This document shows, in pieces, positions 15,917 through 24,716 of a stretch of DNA of 64,000 nucleotides. Made by a program: the position numbers and the translations under genes. Origin of the DNA: Streptomyces sp. NBC_01016 (GTDB lineage: Bacteria > Actinomycetota > Actinomycetes > Streptomycetales > Streptomycetaceae); contig NZ_JAPEOQ010000001.1 of NCBI RefSeq assembly GCF_026341035.1, positions 5,704,001 through 5,768,000 on the forward strand, written 5' to 3'. The notes beneath the pieces were generated by a model. That model was not told where the DNA came from. It saw only the letters and a program-made list of their open reading frames with translations, and ran no database searches. Each line of letters starts with the position of its first letter. Position 1 is the first letter of the stretch.

Positions 15917-16001
15917 AGGGTCCTTCTGACGGATCAGGCTGGACGTGGGAGGCCGCACGGTTCGGCTCCGCGACTCCAGCAAGATCCGTCAGAAGGACCC
16001 T
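15917..16001. repeat. Perfect 19-bp inverted repeat separated by 47 bases
   Basis: AGGGTCCTTCTGACGGATC (15917-15935) and its exact complement (15983-16001) flank a non-coding 47-base core. It may form a long hairpin or be the ends of a small non-autonomous element. It precedes the terminator of the cyclophilin gene. Confidence 0.75.
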
Positions 16002-16002
16002 G

Positions 16003-16044
16003 GGAGCCGGGACCCCGTCCGGGGTCCCGGCTCCTCGCGTTTTC
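16003..16044 (+). terminator. Rho-independent terminator
   Basis: GGAGCCGGGACCCC (16003-16016) pairs with GGGGTCCCGGCTCC (16021-16034), loop GTCC, followed by TCGCGTTTT. Confidence 0.85.
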
Positions 16045-16141
16045 GACGTGAGGCCAACTCCCGGGCGGGCGCCGCAGGTTAGGGTCTCGGTCGGTGGATC
16101 AACGATCCGCCGCACCGTTCCCTCGACCCAGGGAGACCCTT

Positions 16142-17464
16142 GTGCGCCTGCGCGCCATACCCACGCTGCTGCTGTCCGCCGCCCTCACGGCGGGCGCCCT
16201 CGCCGCCACCGCGGCACCGGCGACCGCCGCGCCCGCCTCGTTCGAGGATCAGTTGCGGGCTCTGCCCGGAGTGAGCGTCACCGGCGTCACCGACAAGGAG
16301 GGCTTCCCGCTCTACTCCTTGTCGATCACGCAGCCGGTCGACCACGCGAGACCCGGCCTCGGCACGTTCCAGCAGCGCTTCACGCTCTGGCACAAGTCGA
16401 CGGCCAAGCCCGTCGTCTTCTACACAGGCGGCTACGAGCTGTCCTCCTCGACCCGCGAGCCCACCACCCTCCTCGACGCGAACCAACTCAGCGTCGAGCA
16501 CCGCTTCTTCGGACCGTCCGTACCGGCCGGCGGCACCCCCTGGGGCAAGATGACCGTCCAGCAGGAGGCCGCCGACGAACACGGGATCGTGCGGGCCGTG
16601 CGGCCGCTGTACGAGAAGACGTCGAAGTGGCTGGCGACCGGCGGCTCCAAGGGCGGCATGACGGCCACGTACCACTACCGCTTCCACCCCAAGGACTACG
16701 ACGGCGTCGTCGCCTACGTCGCCCCGAACGACGCCAACAATGCCGACGACAGCGGCTACGAGGACTTCTTCAAGAGGGTCGGCACCCAGCAGTGCCGCGA
16801 CGGGCTCGCCGCCGTGCAGCGCGAGATGCTGGCGCGCCGCGACACCCTGCTCCCCAAGTTCGAGAAGACCGCGAAGGACGAGGGCTACACCTTCACCAAC
16901 ACCCTCGGAACGACCGACCGGGCCTACGAGTTTGCGGTCCTCGACCAGGTGTGGAACTTCTGGCAGTCCGGCTCCGTCGACAACTGCCCGACCGTGCCCG
17001 ACGCCAAGAAGGTCTCCGACGACGACCTCTACAAGTGGTCCCTCGACCACGGACTGTCCATCTACGAGGACTCCACGCTCGGCGCCAACAGCTCGGGCCC
17101 CTACTACCGGCAGGCTGCCGCCCAACTCGGCTGGGCCGACCTGATGTTCAAGAACCTCAAGGGTGTGCGCCACTACCCGGACATCTATCAGCCGAACTCC
17201 GTGCTGCCCGCCGACATGCGCACCACCTACGACGGCACCGTCATCAAGGGCGTCGACAAATGGGTGCGTACGAAGTCCGAGCGGATGCTGTTCGTCTACG
17301 GGCAGAACGACCCGTGGAGCGCCGAGCAGTTCACGCCCAGCAAGAAGGACTCGTACAAGTACGTCGTGCCGAAGTCCAACCACGGCGCCCGGATCTCCGC
17401 GCTGCCCGCGAACGAGCGGGACGCGGCGACGGCCACGATCAAGCGCTGGGCGGGTGTCCGGTAG
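16142..17464 (+). CDS. Secreted S37-type tripeptidyl aminopeptidase (PS-10 like)
   Basis: A 440-residue exported serine peptidase. The signal peptide is MRLRAIPTLLLSAALTAGALAATAAPATAAPA, with cleavage expected after one of the Ala-rich AxA sites. The alpha/beta-hydrolase core has the nucleophile elbow GGSKGGMT, a charge-relay Asp in YGQNDPWS and a C-terminal His in SNHGARI. The family removes short peptides from N-termini of extracellular proteins in Streptomyces. GTG 16142 has GGGAGA five bases upstream. It faces the reductase gene with only three bases between stops. Confidence 0.9.
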   Translation: MRLRAIPTLLLSAALTAGALAATAAPATAAPASFEDQLRALPGVSVTGVTDKEGFPLYSLSITQPVDHARPGLGTFQQRFTLWHKSTAKPVVFYTGGYELSSSTREPTTLLDANQLSVEHRFFGPSVPAGGTPWGKMTVQQEAADEHGIVRAVRPLYEKTSKWLATGGSKGGMTATYHYRFHPKDYDGVVAYVAPNDANNADDSGYEDFFKRVGTQQCRDGLAAVQREMLARRDTLLPKFEKTAKDEGYTFTNTLGTTDRAYEFAVLDQVWNFWQSGSVDNCPTVPDAKKVSDDDLYKWSLDHGLSIYEDSTLGANSSGPYYRQAAAQLGWADLMFKNLKGVRHYPDIYQPNSVLPADMRTTYDGTVIKGVDKWVRTKSERMLFVYGQNDPWSAEQFTPSKKDSYKYVVPKSNHGARISALPANERDAATATIKRWAGVR

Positions 17465-17467
17465 GCG

Positions 17468-18223
17468 TCAGCCGAAGCGCTCGATGCGGATCCGGTCCAC
17501 CGGCTGACCGAGGCCGACCAGCAGCTGGGAGGCGTGCTCGGCAAAGGAGTTGGAGCCGCACACGTACGCCTCCCACTGTGGCGCACCTTCGGTGAAGCAC
17601 GGCGCCAGATGATCCGCGGCCAGACGTCGGCGCTCGTCCTCACGGGTGAGTACCGACGTCGTCTCGGCCCCGTACTCCTCGGCGTAGATCAGGTCCGCAC
17701 GGGTGCGTGCCGACACGATCAGCTTGAGCGGGACGGTCAGCCGGCGCTGCCTGTGGTGGCGGATCATCGACATCAGGGGCACGACACCCGAACCCGCGCC
17801 GAGCAGCAGTGCGGGCCGGTCGCCCGGCCACGCGAAGAAGCCGCTGAGCGGGCCGCGCATCTCCACCTCGTCGCCGACCCGCGCCTCGGTGTGCAGAAAG
17901 CCGGAGACCTCGCCGTCCGCGACGTGGTCGAGGGTCAGCTCGATGTGCCCCGAGTCGTCGGGAGCCGACGCGAGCGAGTAGTGGCGCTGGGCCGTGTAAC
18001 CGTCATCGGCCGTCAGTCGCAGCATCAGGTGCTGACCGGGCAGATGCCCCTGCCAGCCGGGCACCGCGAAGCGGAACGTCGACGCGTTCGCCGTCTCCCG
18101 GCGGATCTCCGTGAGTACGGCACGCTGCCACAGGGCGGCGCCCTGCCCGGCGGCGATGCGGCCCGGCACGGCGAACCGGGTCGGCGGCGTGAAAGTGGTG
18201 GTGTCCGGCACGGTCTCAGTCAC
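17468..18223 (-). CDS. FNR-like flavin reductase without iron-sulfur domain
   Basis: 251 residues comprising only the FAD and NAD(P) domains of the ferredoxin-NADP reductase family. RHYSLASAP binds FAD, GAGSGVVPLMSM binds the nicotinamide nucleotide and YVCGSNSF closes the active site. There is no [2Fe-2S] cysteine cluster. The start codon overlaps the end of the molybdopterin oxidoreductase gene by eight bases, so the two are translationally coupled and probably form an electron-transfer pair, with this protein passing electrons from NAD(P)H to the molybdenum centre. Confidence 0.9.
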   Translation of the reverse strand: MTETVPDTTTFTPPTRFAVPGRIAAGQGAALWQRAVLTEIRRETANASTFRFAVPGWQGHLPGQHLMLRLTADDGYTAQRHYSLASAPDDSGHIELTLDHVADGEVSGFLHTEARVGDEVEMRGPLSGFFAWPGDRPALLLGAGSGVVPLMSMIRHHRQRRLTVPLKLIVSARTRADLIYAEEYGAETTSVLTREDERRRLAADHLAPCFTEGAPQWEAYVCGSNSFAEHASQLLVGLGQPVDRIRIERFG

Positions 18224-18833
18224 CTGCGTATCGCTGTTCTTCCCAGGGGTTGCCCCGCGCGTGGTACCCGTTCTGCTCCCAGAAACCGGGCTCGTCGTGA
18301 TCGAGGAGCCTGATGCCCGCGACCCACTTCACGCTCTTCCAGAAGTAGAGGTGCGGCACCAACAGGCGGGCGGGGCCGCCGTGTTCGGTCGGCAGCGGCT
18401 CGTCCTCGTAGGTGAAGGCGAGCCACGCCTTGCCGCCCGTCACGTCGGCGAGCGGCAGGTTCGCGGAGTATCCGGTGTGCGAGTACGCCATGATGTGCGT
18501 CGCCCCGGGGGAGGGGCGTACCGCGTCGAGGAACGTGTCGAGCGAGACACCACCGAAGCGCACCCCGAACTTCGACCAGGTCGTCACGCAGTGGATGTCC
18601 CCGCTGTACGTCGCCGGGGGCAGCGCCCGCGCCTCGTCCCACGTCCAGGTGCGCTCCTCGGCGACCAGGCCGTCGATCGTGAACGTCCAGTCCTTGCGGT
18701 CGAGTTGAGGCGTCACCTCGGCGGAGAGCACCGGCCAGTCGTCGCCCGCGTCGTACTGGCCCGGCGGCAGGCCGGGGTTGTGGACGCGGGGGCGACCGAC
18801 GAAGCCTCGGGTGGGGGTGGGGTGGCCGGTCAT
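18216..18833 (-). CDS. Sulfite-oxidase-like molybdopterin oxidoreductase, soluble
   Basis: A 205-residue protein with the SUOX-fold molybdopterin domain (YedY/MsrP and sulfite oxidase relatives). The molybdenum-ligating Cys is in SGDIHCVTTWS near residue 83. The conserved SVKWVAGI segment and a C-terminal GFWEQNGYH follow. There is no signal peptide or haem domain, so it acts in the cytosol, unlike periplasmic MsrP. Coupling to the flavin reductase suggests a reductive role. The substrate is unknown; its genetic link to nucleoside-handling genes is noteworthy. Confidence 0.9.
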   Translation of the reverse strand: MTGHPTPTRGFVGRPRVHNPGLPPGQYDAGDDWPVLSAEVTPQLDRKDWTFTIDGLVAEERTWTWDEARALPPATYSGDIHCVTTWSKFGVRFGGVSLDTFLDAVRPSPGATHIMAYSHTGYSANLPLADVTGGKAWLAFTYEDEPLPTEHGGPARLLVPHLYFWKSVKWVAGIRLLDHDEPGFWEQNGYHARGNPWEEQRYAGD

Positions 18834-20122
18834 GCGAGGGCCTCCAGATCGGCGAGGACCGCGCCCTCGTCGAGAGTCGTGAGCGCACGGTCGCGCATGA
18901 GGACCCTGCCATCGACGACGGTGTCCCGCACGTCGGAGGCCTGCGCGGCGTAGGCGAGCATCGCGTACGGGTCGTGGCGCGGCGTGAGGTGCGGCCGGTT
19001 CAGGTCGAGGACGGCCAGGTCGGCGCGCTTGCCGACCTCGAGCGAGCCGAGTTCGTCGCCGAGGCCCAGGGCGCGGGCGCCCTCGATGGTCGCCATGCGC
19101 ACGGCCTGCTCGGCGCCGACCGCCGTCGGATCGCCGTCCGCCTTGTGCACCAGAGCCGCCTGCCGCACGGCGCCGAGCACGTCGAGGGTGTTCGAGCTGA
19201 CGGCGCCGTCCGTACCGAGGCCGACGGTGACACCCGCGCTCAGCAGCCGCGGAACCGGCGCGATGCCGCAGCCCAGCTTCAGGTTCGACACCGGGCAGTG
19301 GGCGACCGAGGCGCCCGCACGGGCGATCGCCGCGATCTCGCCGCCGGTCAGGTCGACGGCGTGCGCGAGCACCACGTCGGGGCCCAACAGGCCGAGGGAT
19401 TCGAGGAGTTCCACCGGCCGCTTGCCGTGCGCCACCTCGACACCCGCGACCTCGGCGGCGTTCTCCGCCGCGTGCAGGTGGATCAGCGCACCGAACTCAC
19501 GGGCCAGCGTGAAGCACTCGGCGAGCTGCTCGGGGGAGAGCGTGTACGTCGAGTGCGCGAACAGGACGGGACGGGTGCCGGCGGGGCGCCCGGCTAGGTA
19601 CCGGCGCGCCCACTCCATGCGCTCCTTGTACGGCCGCCCGTCCGGCGGCTCGGGGACGTCCATGAACAGCGGCCCGGTGTGCAGCCGCCAGCCCGCCGTG
19701 CGCGCGGCCTCTTCGGCGGCCTCGTGGAACCAGTACATGTCGAGCGCGGAGGTGACACCTGCGCGCACACTCTCGGCGACGGCCACGCGGACGGCGGAGG
19801 CGACGGTGCCGGGGTCGAGCAGGCGCGCCTCGGCGGGGACGACCCGGCCCAGGAACTCCTGCAGCGTCACATCGTCGGCGGTGCCGCGCAGCAGCGTCAT
19901 CGCGAGGTGCGTGTGCGTGTTGATCAGGCCGGGCAGCACCAGGCCGCCGGAGGCGTCGATGGTGTCGGTGGCCGTGTGGCGGGCGCGCAGCTCGGCGGCG
20001 GGGCCCACCGCCACGATCTCGCCGTCGCGCACGGCGACCGCGCCGTCGGCGACTACGGTCGACGCGTCGTCGACGGTGAGGACGGTGCCGCCGTGCACCA
20101 GCAGATCGACGGACTCGGTCAC
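18830..20122 (-). CDS. Amidohydrolase of the MTA/SAH deaminase type
   Basis: A 430-residue metal-dependent hydrolase of the TIM-barrel deaminase superfamily. Metal ligands are visible in GLINTHTHLAMTLLRG near residue 70, LHAAENAAEV, VLAHAVDLT and the LGTDGAVSSN aspartate. The THTHLAMTLLRGTADD signature is that of 5'-methylthioadenosine/S-adenosylhomocysteine deaminases, though related enzymes deaminate 8-oxoguanine or guanine. ATGA overlaps join it to the genes on both sides. Product and specificity are inferred only from family. Confidence 0.88.
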   Translation of the reverse strand: MTESVDLLVHGGTVLTVDDASTVVADGAVAVRDGEIVAVGPAAELRARHTATDTIDASGGLVLPGLINTHTHLAMTLLRGTADDVTLQEFLGRVVPAEARLLDPGTVASAVRVAVAESVRAGVTSALDMYWFHEAAEEAARTAGWRLHTGPLFMDVPEPPDGRPYKERMEWARRYLAGRPAGTRPVLFAHSTYTLSPEQLAECFTLAREFGALIHLHAAENAAEVAGVEVAHGKRPVELLESLGLLGPDVVLAHAVDLTGGEIAAIARAGASVAHCPVSNLKLGCGIAPVPRLLSAGVTVGLGTDGAVSSNTLDVLGAVRQAALVHKADGDPTAVGAEQAVRMATIEGARALGLGDELGSLEVGKRADLAVLDLNRPHLTPRHDPYAMLAYAAQASDVRDTVVDGRVLMRDRALTTLDEGAVLADLEALA

Positions 20123-20886
20123 AGTTGCTCCTCGGTAAGTATGCGCAGCGCCTCCAGGGCCACGACGCTGCCGCGCGCGACGCCCTCAGCGACGACCTCG
20201 CGGTGCGGGTCGTAGCCGCCGGTGCTCTCCTCGTCCACCAGATCGTCCGCGTTCACGCCGTCGACGACGAGCACGGCACCCGCGACGAGCCCGCGCAGCG
20301 ACGCCGTGACGAACAGCGCGGACACCTCCATCTCGATCGCCGCGAGGCCCGCGCCGTCGTACTGGTTCAGCGGGATCAGCCCTGGTTGGAACGCCGCCCG
20401 CGTCCACACGATTCCCCGATGGTGCGGCGCGCCCGCCTCGCGCGCCGCGCGGGTGAGGGCGAGCACGGCCTCCGGAGCGGACACCGCCGGGTACTCGGCG
20501 GGCACCAACTGGCCGGTCACGCCGTCGTCGCGCACCGCGGCCTCCGCGACGACCAGGTCGCCGTCGCCGATCCCCGGCCGCATCGCACCCGCCGTACCGA
20601 ACCGCACGAACGTCCGCACGCCCGCGTCGGCCAGCTCCTGGAACAGCAGGATCGCGCCGGGCCCGCCGATGCCGTGCGAGGCGACGACGACCGGCACCCC
20701 GCGCCACGTCCCGCTGAACGTGCGGTACTCGCGGTTGTACGACACCTCCACGGCGTCGTCGAGCAGCGCGGCGACGGCCGCCGCGCGCTCCGGATCACCC
20801 ACGACGACGGCGCGCGGCGGCAGCCCCGTACGCGGGATTCGGCTCAGCGGGAGCAAGGAGTGGTGATCGGGTGCGGGGGCACTCAC
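20119..20886 (-). CDS. Nucleoside phosphorylase (PNP/UDP family)
   Basis: 255 residues with the hexameric PNP/uridine phosphorylase fold: VVVGDPERAAAVAALL binds phosphate, VRFGTAGAMRPGIGDGDLVVAE forms the core, and AAIEMEVSALFVTASLRG holds the Glu-Met-Glu ribose-binding motif. It would split a nucleoside to base and ribose-1-phosphate. First gene of a four-gene overlapping set; with the downstream deaminase it suggests salvage or detoxification of a modified or SAH-derived nucleoside. A start at the ATG just after the short intergenic region fits family length. Confidence 0.9.
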   Translation of the reverse strand: MSAPAPDHHSLLPLSRIPRTGLPPRAVVVGDPERAAAVAALLDDAVEVSYNREYRTFSGTWRGVPVVVASHGIGGPGAILLFQELADAGVRTFVRFGTAGAMRPGIGDGDLVVAEAAVRDDGVTGQLVPAEYPAVSAPEAVLALTRAAREAGAPHHRGIVWTRAAFQPGLIPLNQYDGAGLAAIEMEVSALFVTASLRGLVAGAVLVVDGVNADDLVDEESTGGYDPHREVVAEGVARGSVVALEALRILTEEQL

Positions 20887-20982
20887 GAGGTGGCTCCAGT
20901 CATGCGTCGGCGCGGCATCGGGTTCGGAGGGGATCCGGGGATCGTATCCCCAGGTCGGGGCGGGTTTGAAGGCAGACCCCCG

Positions 20983-23250
20983 CTATGTGCGCGGTCCCAC
21001 AGGGACGTCGAGCGGTCGGGCGAGACCGGAGATCCCCTCGTCGAGCCGCTGAAGGTGACGCAGCACACGGAACGTCACCGTGTTCGCGGCCGGCACCCCC
21101 AGGCCGTCCGTCTCCAGCATCGCCGCGATGCTCGCGCCGGACTCGACGATCCCCGTCGTGTCCTCGTCGGTCACCTGCGCGACCAACACATCGATGTTGT
21201 GCGCGATACGCCGCGCCGCCCTGCCGAGCCGAGGATCGGCGGCCACATGCTTGCTGTACGGGACGAGCTCGGCGGTCGCCGCCAGGGAACGCGCGTGGTA
21301 CGCGGACGTCTCCAGGAGCGCCACCAGATAGCGCACGGTCTGCCGCCGCTCGCGCTGCGGGGCGATCGCGTGGGTCAGCGGCTTGGTGGACGCGCGCAGG
21401 TCGTCCAGGGCGGTGTCGAGGTCCCGCGCCCGGTCGAGCAGGTCCGCGGCCGGGCCGCCGCTGAGCTGCTCCACCGCGCCCGCCACGACATCGCCGAGCC
21501 GCTCGAGGACGGTGGCGAGCAACTCGTCGGTGCGCCGGTCGGTGCGCACCGGAAGCACCAGCATCGCCGCGATGATGCCGCACGCCGCACCGAGCGCGGT
21601 CTCCTCGATGCGGAGCACCAGCACGTCGAGGCTGTAGGTGTTCAGGAGCGTGTACAGCAGGCCCAGCATCGCCGTCACGAAGAACGACATCAGGGCGTAC
21701 GACAAGGGGGCGGTGAAGAACGCGGCGAACACGCACAGCAGCACCAGGACGAACGCCAGCCACGTGTGATTGCCGACCGCCCCCGCGAGCAGCACTCCGG
21801 CGAGCACACCGAGCACCGTGCCGAGGACGCGGCGGTAGCCCTTGATGACGATCTCGCCCGTGGACGCGGTGTTGAGGAAGACGACCCAGCAGGTCAGGAC
21901 GGCCCAGTACCAGCGCTGGCTGGAGAGGAACTCGCCGCCGACGATCGCGAGGGCGGAGCCGACGGCGACCTGGAAGGCGGCGCGGGTGGTGGGCCGGTCC
22001 AGGCCCCCGCGGTCGTCCTCGTCCTCGTCGGCCTCCTTCTCCGCGTCGGCCAGCGCGACGGTGCCGGTGATGGACATGTCCTCCGCCTCCAGCTCCTCAC
22101 GCGAACGCGTCGTGGAGGGGGAGTCGTCCGACTCGTCCTGCGGGCCGTCGAGCGCGATCCGCAGACCCATCACCGCGCGGGCCGCCTCACCGATGCCGCG
22201 GAACACGTCCTGCACGGCGAGCGTGGCGCCCGGAGGCATCCGCTCCTCGTCGCGGTAGCCGAGCAGACGGTTGCGGATCTGGGCGACGGCCGTGCCCCGG
22301 TTGGCATCGGCGGGGCGGGACACCATCAGGTGCAGGGCGCCCAGATCGCGGCGGAGGGTGGCCGTCGACTCGTCCTCGTCGTCGCGGAACAGCAGCTTGC
22401 CCGCGGCCGGCGCGGGCGCGTGGGGGAGATGCAGGGTGAGGGTGTCGGCGCGTTCGGCGCTGCGCGCGTTCAACAGCAGCATGCCGAGGCGCTCAGCGGA
22501 GATCTCCGCGTCGGCGATACGGCGCTGGATCAGCGAGGCGGTCGCCGCGTCCCCGGCGCCGTCCTCGAGCCGGCCCTGGATCATCAGCGCCGTCTCGTGC
22601 AGCCGCGAGGTGTGGTGCCGTAGGTCGTCCAGTACGTCGTCGAGGTCCTCCGGCGCGGCGTCGAGCAGCCTCGTCTGCGCGGTCACCAGCTGAGCGAGCC
22701 GCGCCCGGAACGCCCCGCGCAGCCGCCCGAGCACGCGCTGCGGCGTCTCCGGAACCAGCGCGAACCGGGCCACGGCGCTGCAGCCGAACGCCACCGCCAA
22801 CGTGCCTGCGAGGACCGGGAGTTGATCGGGGGTCGCGTTCACGAACAGCGACACGAAGTAGACCTGGAAACCCATGAGGCCGAGGGCCGTGCCCCGGTCG
22901 CCGAAGCGGCGGAAGTAGACCGCGCCGAAGATCAGCGCGATGAAGAAGAGATCACCCGCGATCACCTTGTTGTGCAGCAGTGCGCCGAGGGTCACGGCGG
23001 CGAGCGCCACCGGGAATCCCCAGGCGAGCGTGATCGCCTGCCCTCGCAGATTCTTCTCACGGATCGCGAACGTGCTCACCATCGCGGCCATCGCGCCCGC
23101 GACCATGTGTGTCACGTCCGTGCCGAGGAGCGCGAGCACGGCGAGCGTCAGCCCGATCGCCGCGACGATCCGCAGCCCGGCCATCAGGCGCAGCAGCCCC
23201 GGATCGGATGCAATGAAGCGGTCCCAGGTGTCCCTCGGCCGTCGCGCCAC
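20983..23250 (-). CDS. FUSC-family membrane protein (YccS-like putative exporter)
   Basis: 755 residues with two hydrophobic blocks of about six helices each: residues 25-190 (LRIVAAIGLTLAVLALLG...) and about 425-580 (WYWAVLTCWVVFLNTASTGEIVIKGYRRVLGTVLGVLAGVLLAG). They are separated by a long soluble, acidic loop that includes DEDEDDRGG. The second block carries the FUSC motif GYRRVLGTVLG. Relatives (aromatic acid exporter AaeB, YccS) export small organic molecules. Start is GTG 23250 with GGAG nine bases away. The gene stands alone. Confidence 0.88.
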   Translation of the reverse strand: MARRPRDTWDRFIASDPGLLRLMAGLRIVAAIGLTLAVLALLGTDVTHMVAGAMAAMVSTFAIREKNLRGQAITLAWGFPVALAAVTLGALLHNKVIAGDLFFIALIFGAVYFRRFGDRGTALGLMGFQVYFVSLFVNATPDQLPVLAGTLAVAFGCSAVARFALVPETPQRVLGRLRGAFRARLAQLVTAQTRLLDAAPEDLDDVLDDLRHHTSRLHETALMIQGRLEDGAGDAATASLIQRRIADAEISAERLGMLLLNARSAERADTLTLHLPHAPAPAAGKLLFRDDEDESTATLRRDLGALHLMVSRPADANRGTAVAQIRNRLLGYRDEERMPPGATLAVQDVFRGIGEAARAVMGLRIALDGPQDESDDSPSTTRSREELEAEDMSITGTVALADAEKEADEDEDDRGGLDRPTTRAAFQVAVGSALAIVGGEFLSSQRWYWAVLTCWVVFLNTASTGEIVIKGYRRVLGTVLGVLAGVLLAGAVGNHTWLAFVLVLLCVFAAFFTAPLSYALMSFFVTAMLGLLYTLLNTYSLDVLVLRIEETALGAACGIIAAMLVLPVRTDRRTDELLATVLERLGDVVAGAVEQLSGGPAADLLDRARDLDTALDDLRASTKPLTHAIAPQRERRQTVRYLVALLETSAYHARSLAATAELVPYSKHVAADPRLGRAARRIAHNIDVLVAQVTDEDTTGIVESGASIAAMLETDGLGVPAANTVTFRVLRHLQRLDEGISGLARPLDVPVGPRT

Positions 23251-23365
23251 CAGTACTCACTCCAAGATCGGTCCGTCGGCGTCGCCCCCGAGCATACGAG
23301 GAGGTGGGCACGCTCTTGACACGAGTATCGACAGGTGGACGGCGCCCGACCTGGTCACATGGTGA

Positions 23366-23393
23366 CTTCTGGGGGATTGCCCCCAACGAGAAG
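23366..23393 (+). repeat. Hairpin CTTCT-GGGGG / CCCCC-AGAAG
   Basis: CTTCT and GGGGG (23366-23375) can pair with CCCCC (23380-23384) and AGAAG (23389-23393), with small bulges. It lies in the FUSC / hydrolase intergenic region near the palindrome GTCAC-ATG-GTGAC (23353-23365). It may be a 5' UTR structure of the hydrolase transcript. Confidence 0.45.
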
Positions 23394-23443
23394 TGGGGGT
23401 GGGCCGGATGGTGCGCCGGGGGCGGTTCCACGAATCTTGAGTC

Positions 23444-24679
23444 ATGGACGATCTCGGCACGATTTCGATGGGCGGGCCGGCCCGGCGGGGCGTACTCGCG
23501 GCCGGCGCGGCGCTGTTGACCCTGGGCGCGGCGCCGGCGGTGGCGGCCGCGCCGCAGCGGGTGCGGCTGCGGTTACCTGCTCCGAGCGGCCCGCACCCGG
23601 TGGGCAGAGTGGCGCTGCGCCTGGTGGACCGCTCCCGCCCGGACCCGTGGACGGCGGCTCCCGCACGGGAGTTGATGGTGGACGTGCGCTACCCGGCACG
23701 CGCGGTCGCCGGGCACGGGCGGGCCCCGCAGATGACGGCCCGGGAGGCAGCGGGCTTCGACCGGCTCAACAACTTCGCGGGGCTGCCCGCGGGCCGCGTC
23801 GACTGGGCGGCGACGCGGACCTTCGCCCACACCGCGGCGCCGCTCGACCGCAGCGCGGCGCACCCCGTGGTGCTGTACTCGCCCGGTGTCGTGGACCCGC
23901 GCTCCTTGGGCACGACGCTCACGGACGACCTAGCGTCCCGCGGCTATGTGGTGATCGCCATCGACCATCCCTACGACGTGTCGGCGGTGGAGTTCCCCGG
24001 TGGGCGCGTGGCCGTCTCCCGGCTCCCGCAGGAATTCGAGAAGGCGCAGCAGTCCGGCCCGGCCGGGGTGACCGCGCTGTTGAAGAAGACGACCGCCGTA
24101 CGCGTCGCGGACACGCGCTTCGTCCTCGATGTGGTGCGGCGGGCCTTCGACACGCAGCGGCTGCGCCGGGCGCCGATCGGCATGTTCGGGCAGTCCGCGG
24201 GAGGCTTCGCCGCGCTGCAGACCCTGCACGACGACGAGCGACTCGCCGCGGCCGCGAACCTCGACGGCGTGCTCGCCTACGTCCAGGACGACCACGACGA
24301 GGGCGGCCTCTCCACCGTCGCGGCCGAGGGCGTGGACCGACCCGTGCTCCTGATGGGCAGCGAGGGCAACGACCGGACGAACGTCCCCTCCTGGCGGGAG
24401 CTGTGGCGGCACAGCAGTGGATGGCGACGCGACCTGACCCTGCGCGGCTCCCGGCACGCCACATACACGGACGCGACGTCGCTGCTGCCACAGATAGCGG
24501 CCCGCCTCGACCTGCCGCGCGAGACGCTGACCACATGGGTGGGCACAGTGCCCACCCACCGGGCGGTCGTGGCTCAACGGGCGTATCTGGCGGCCTTCTT
24601 CGACCGCTGGCTGCGCGGTGGGGACGGCGCGCTCCTGGACGCGCCGTCACCGAAGTACCCGGAGATCGCCTTCATATGA
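23444..24679 (+). CDS. Exported alpha/beta hydrolase
   Basis: 411 residues. A Tat-like leader (GGPARRGVLAAGAALLTLGAAPAVAAA) precedes an alpha/beta hydrolase resembling PAF-acetylhydrolase and chlorophyllase-like enzymes. HPVVLYSPG forms the oxyanion region and MFGQSAGGFAAL near residue 250 the nucleophile elbow. GSRHATYTD probably gives the catalytic histidine. The enzyme should act on an ester outside the membrane; substrate unknown. It is convergent with the GDSL lipase, without a clear terminator between. Confidence 0.85.
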   Translation: MDDLGTISMGGPARRGVLAAGAALLTLGAAPAVAAAPQRVRLRLPAPSGPHPVGRVALRLVDRSRPDPWTAAPARELMVDVRYPARAVAGHGRAPQMTAREAAGFDRLNNFAGLPAGRVDWAATRTFAHTAAPLDRSAAHPVVLYSPGVVDPRSLGTTLTDDLASRGYVVIAIDHPYDVSAVEFPGGRVAVSRLPQEFEKAQQSGPAGVTALLKKTTAVRVADTRFVLDVVRRAFDTQRLRRAPIGMFGQSAGGFAALQTLHDDERLAAAANLDGVLAYVQDDHDEGGLSTVAAEGVDRPVLLMGSEGNDRTNVPSWRELWRHSSGWRRDLTLRGSRHATYTDATSLLPQIAARLDLPRETLTTWVGTVPTHRAVVAQRAYLAAFFDRWLRGGDGALLDAPSPKYPEIAFI

Positions 24680-24716
24680 AGCGGACTCCACTGAAGCGGA
24701 CTCCGCGGCCCGGGAG

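Noticed and set aside
20125..22623. 832-codon forward frame opposite the phosphorylase and FUSC genes
   Set aside because: His/Arg/Gly-rich antisense shadow; the minus-strand frames encode recognisable proteins.
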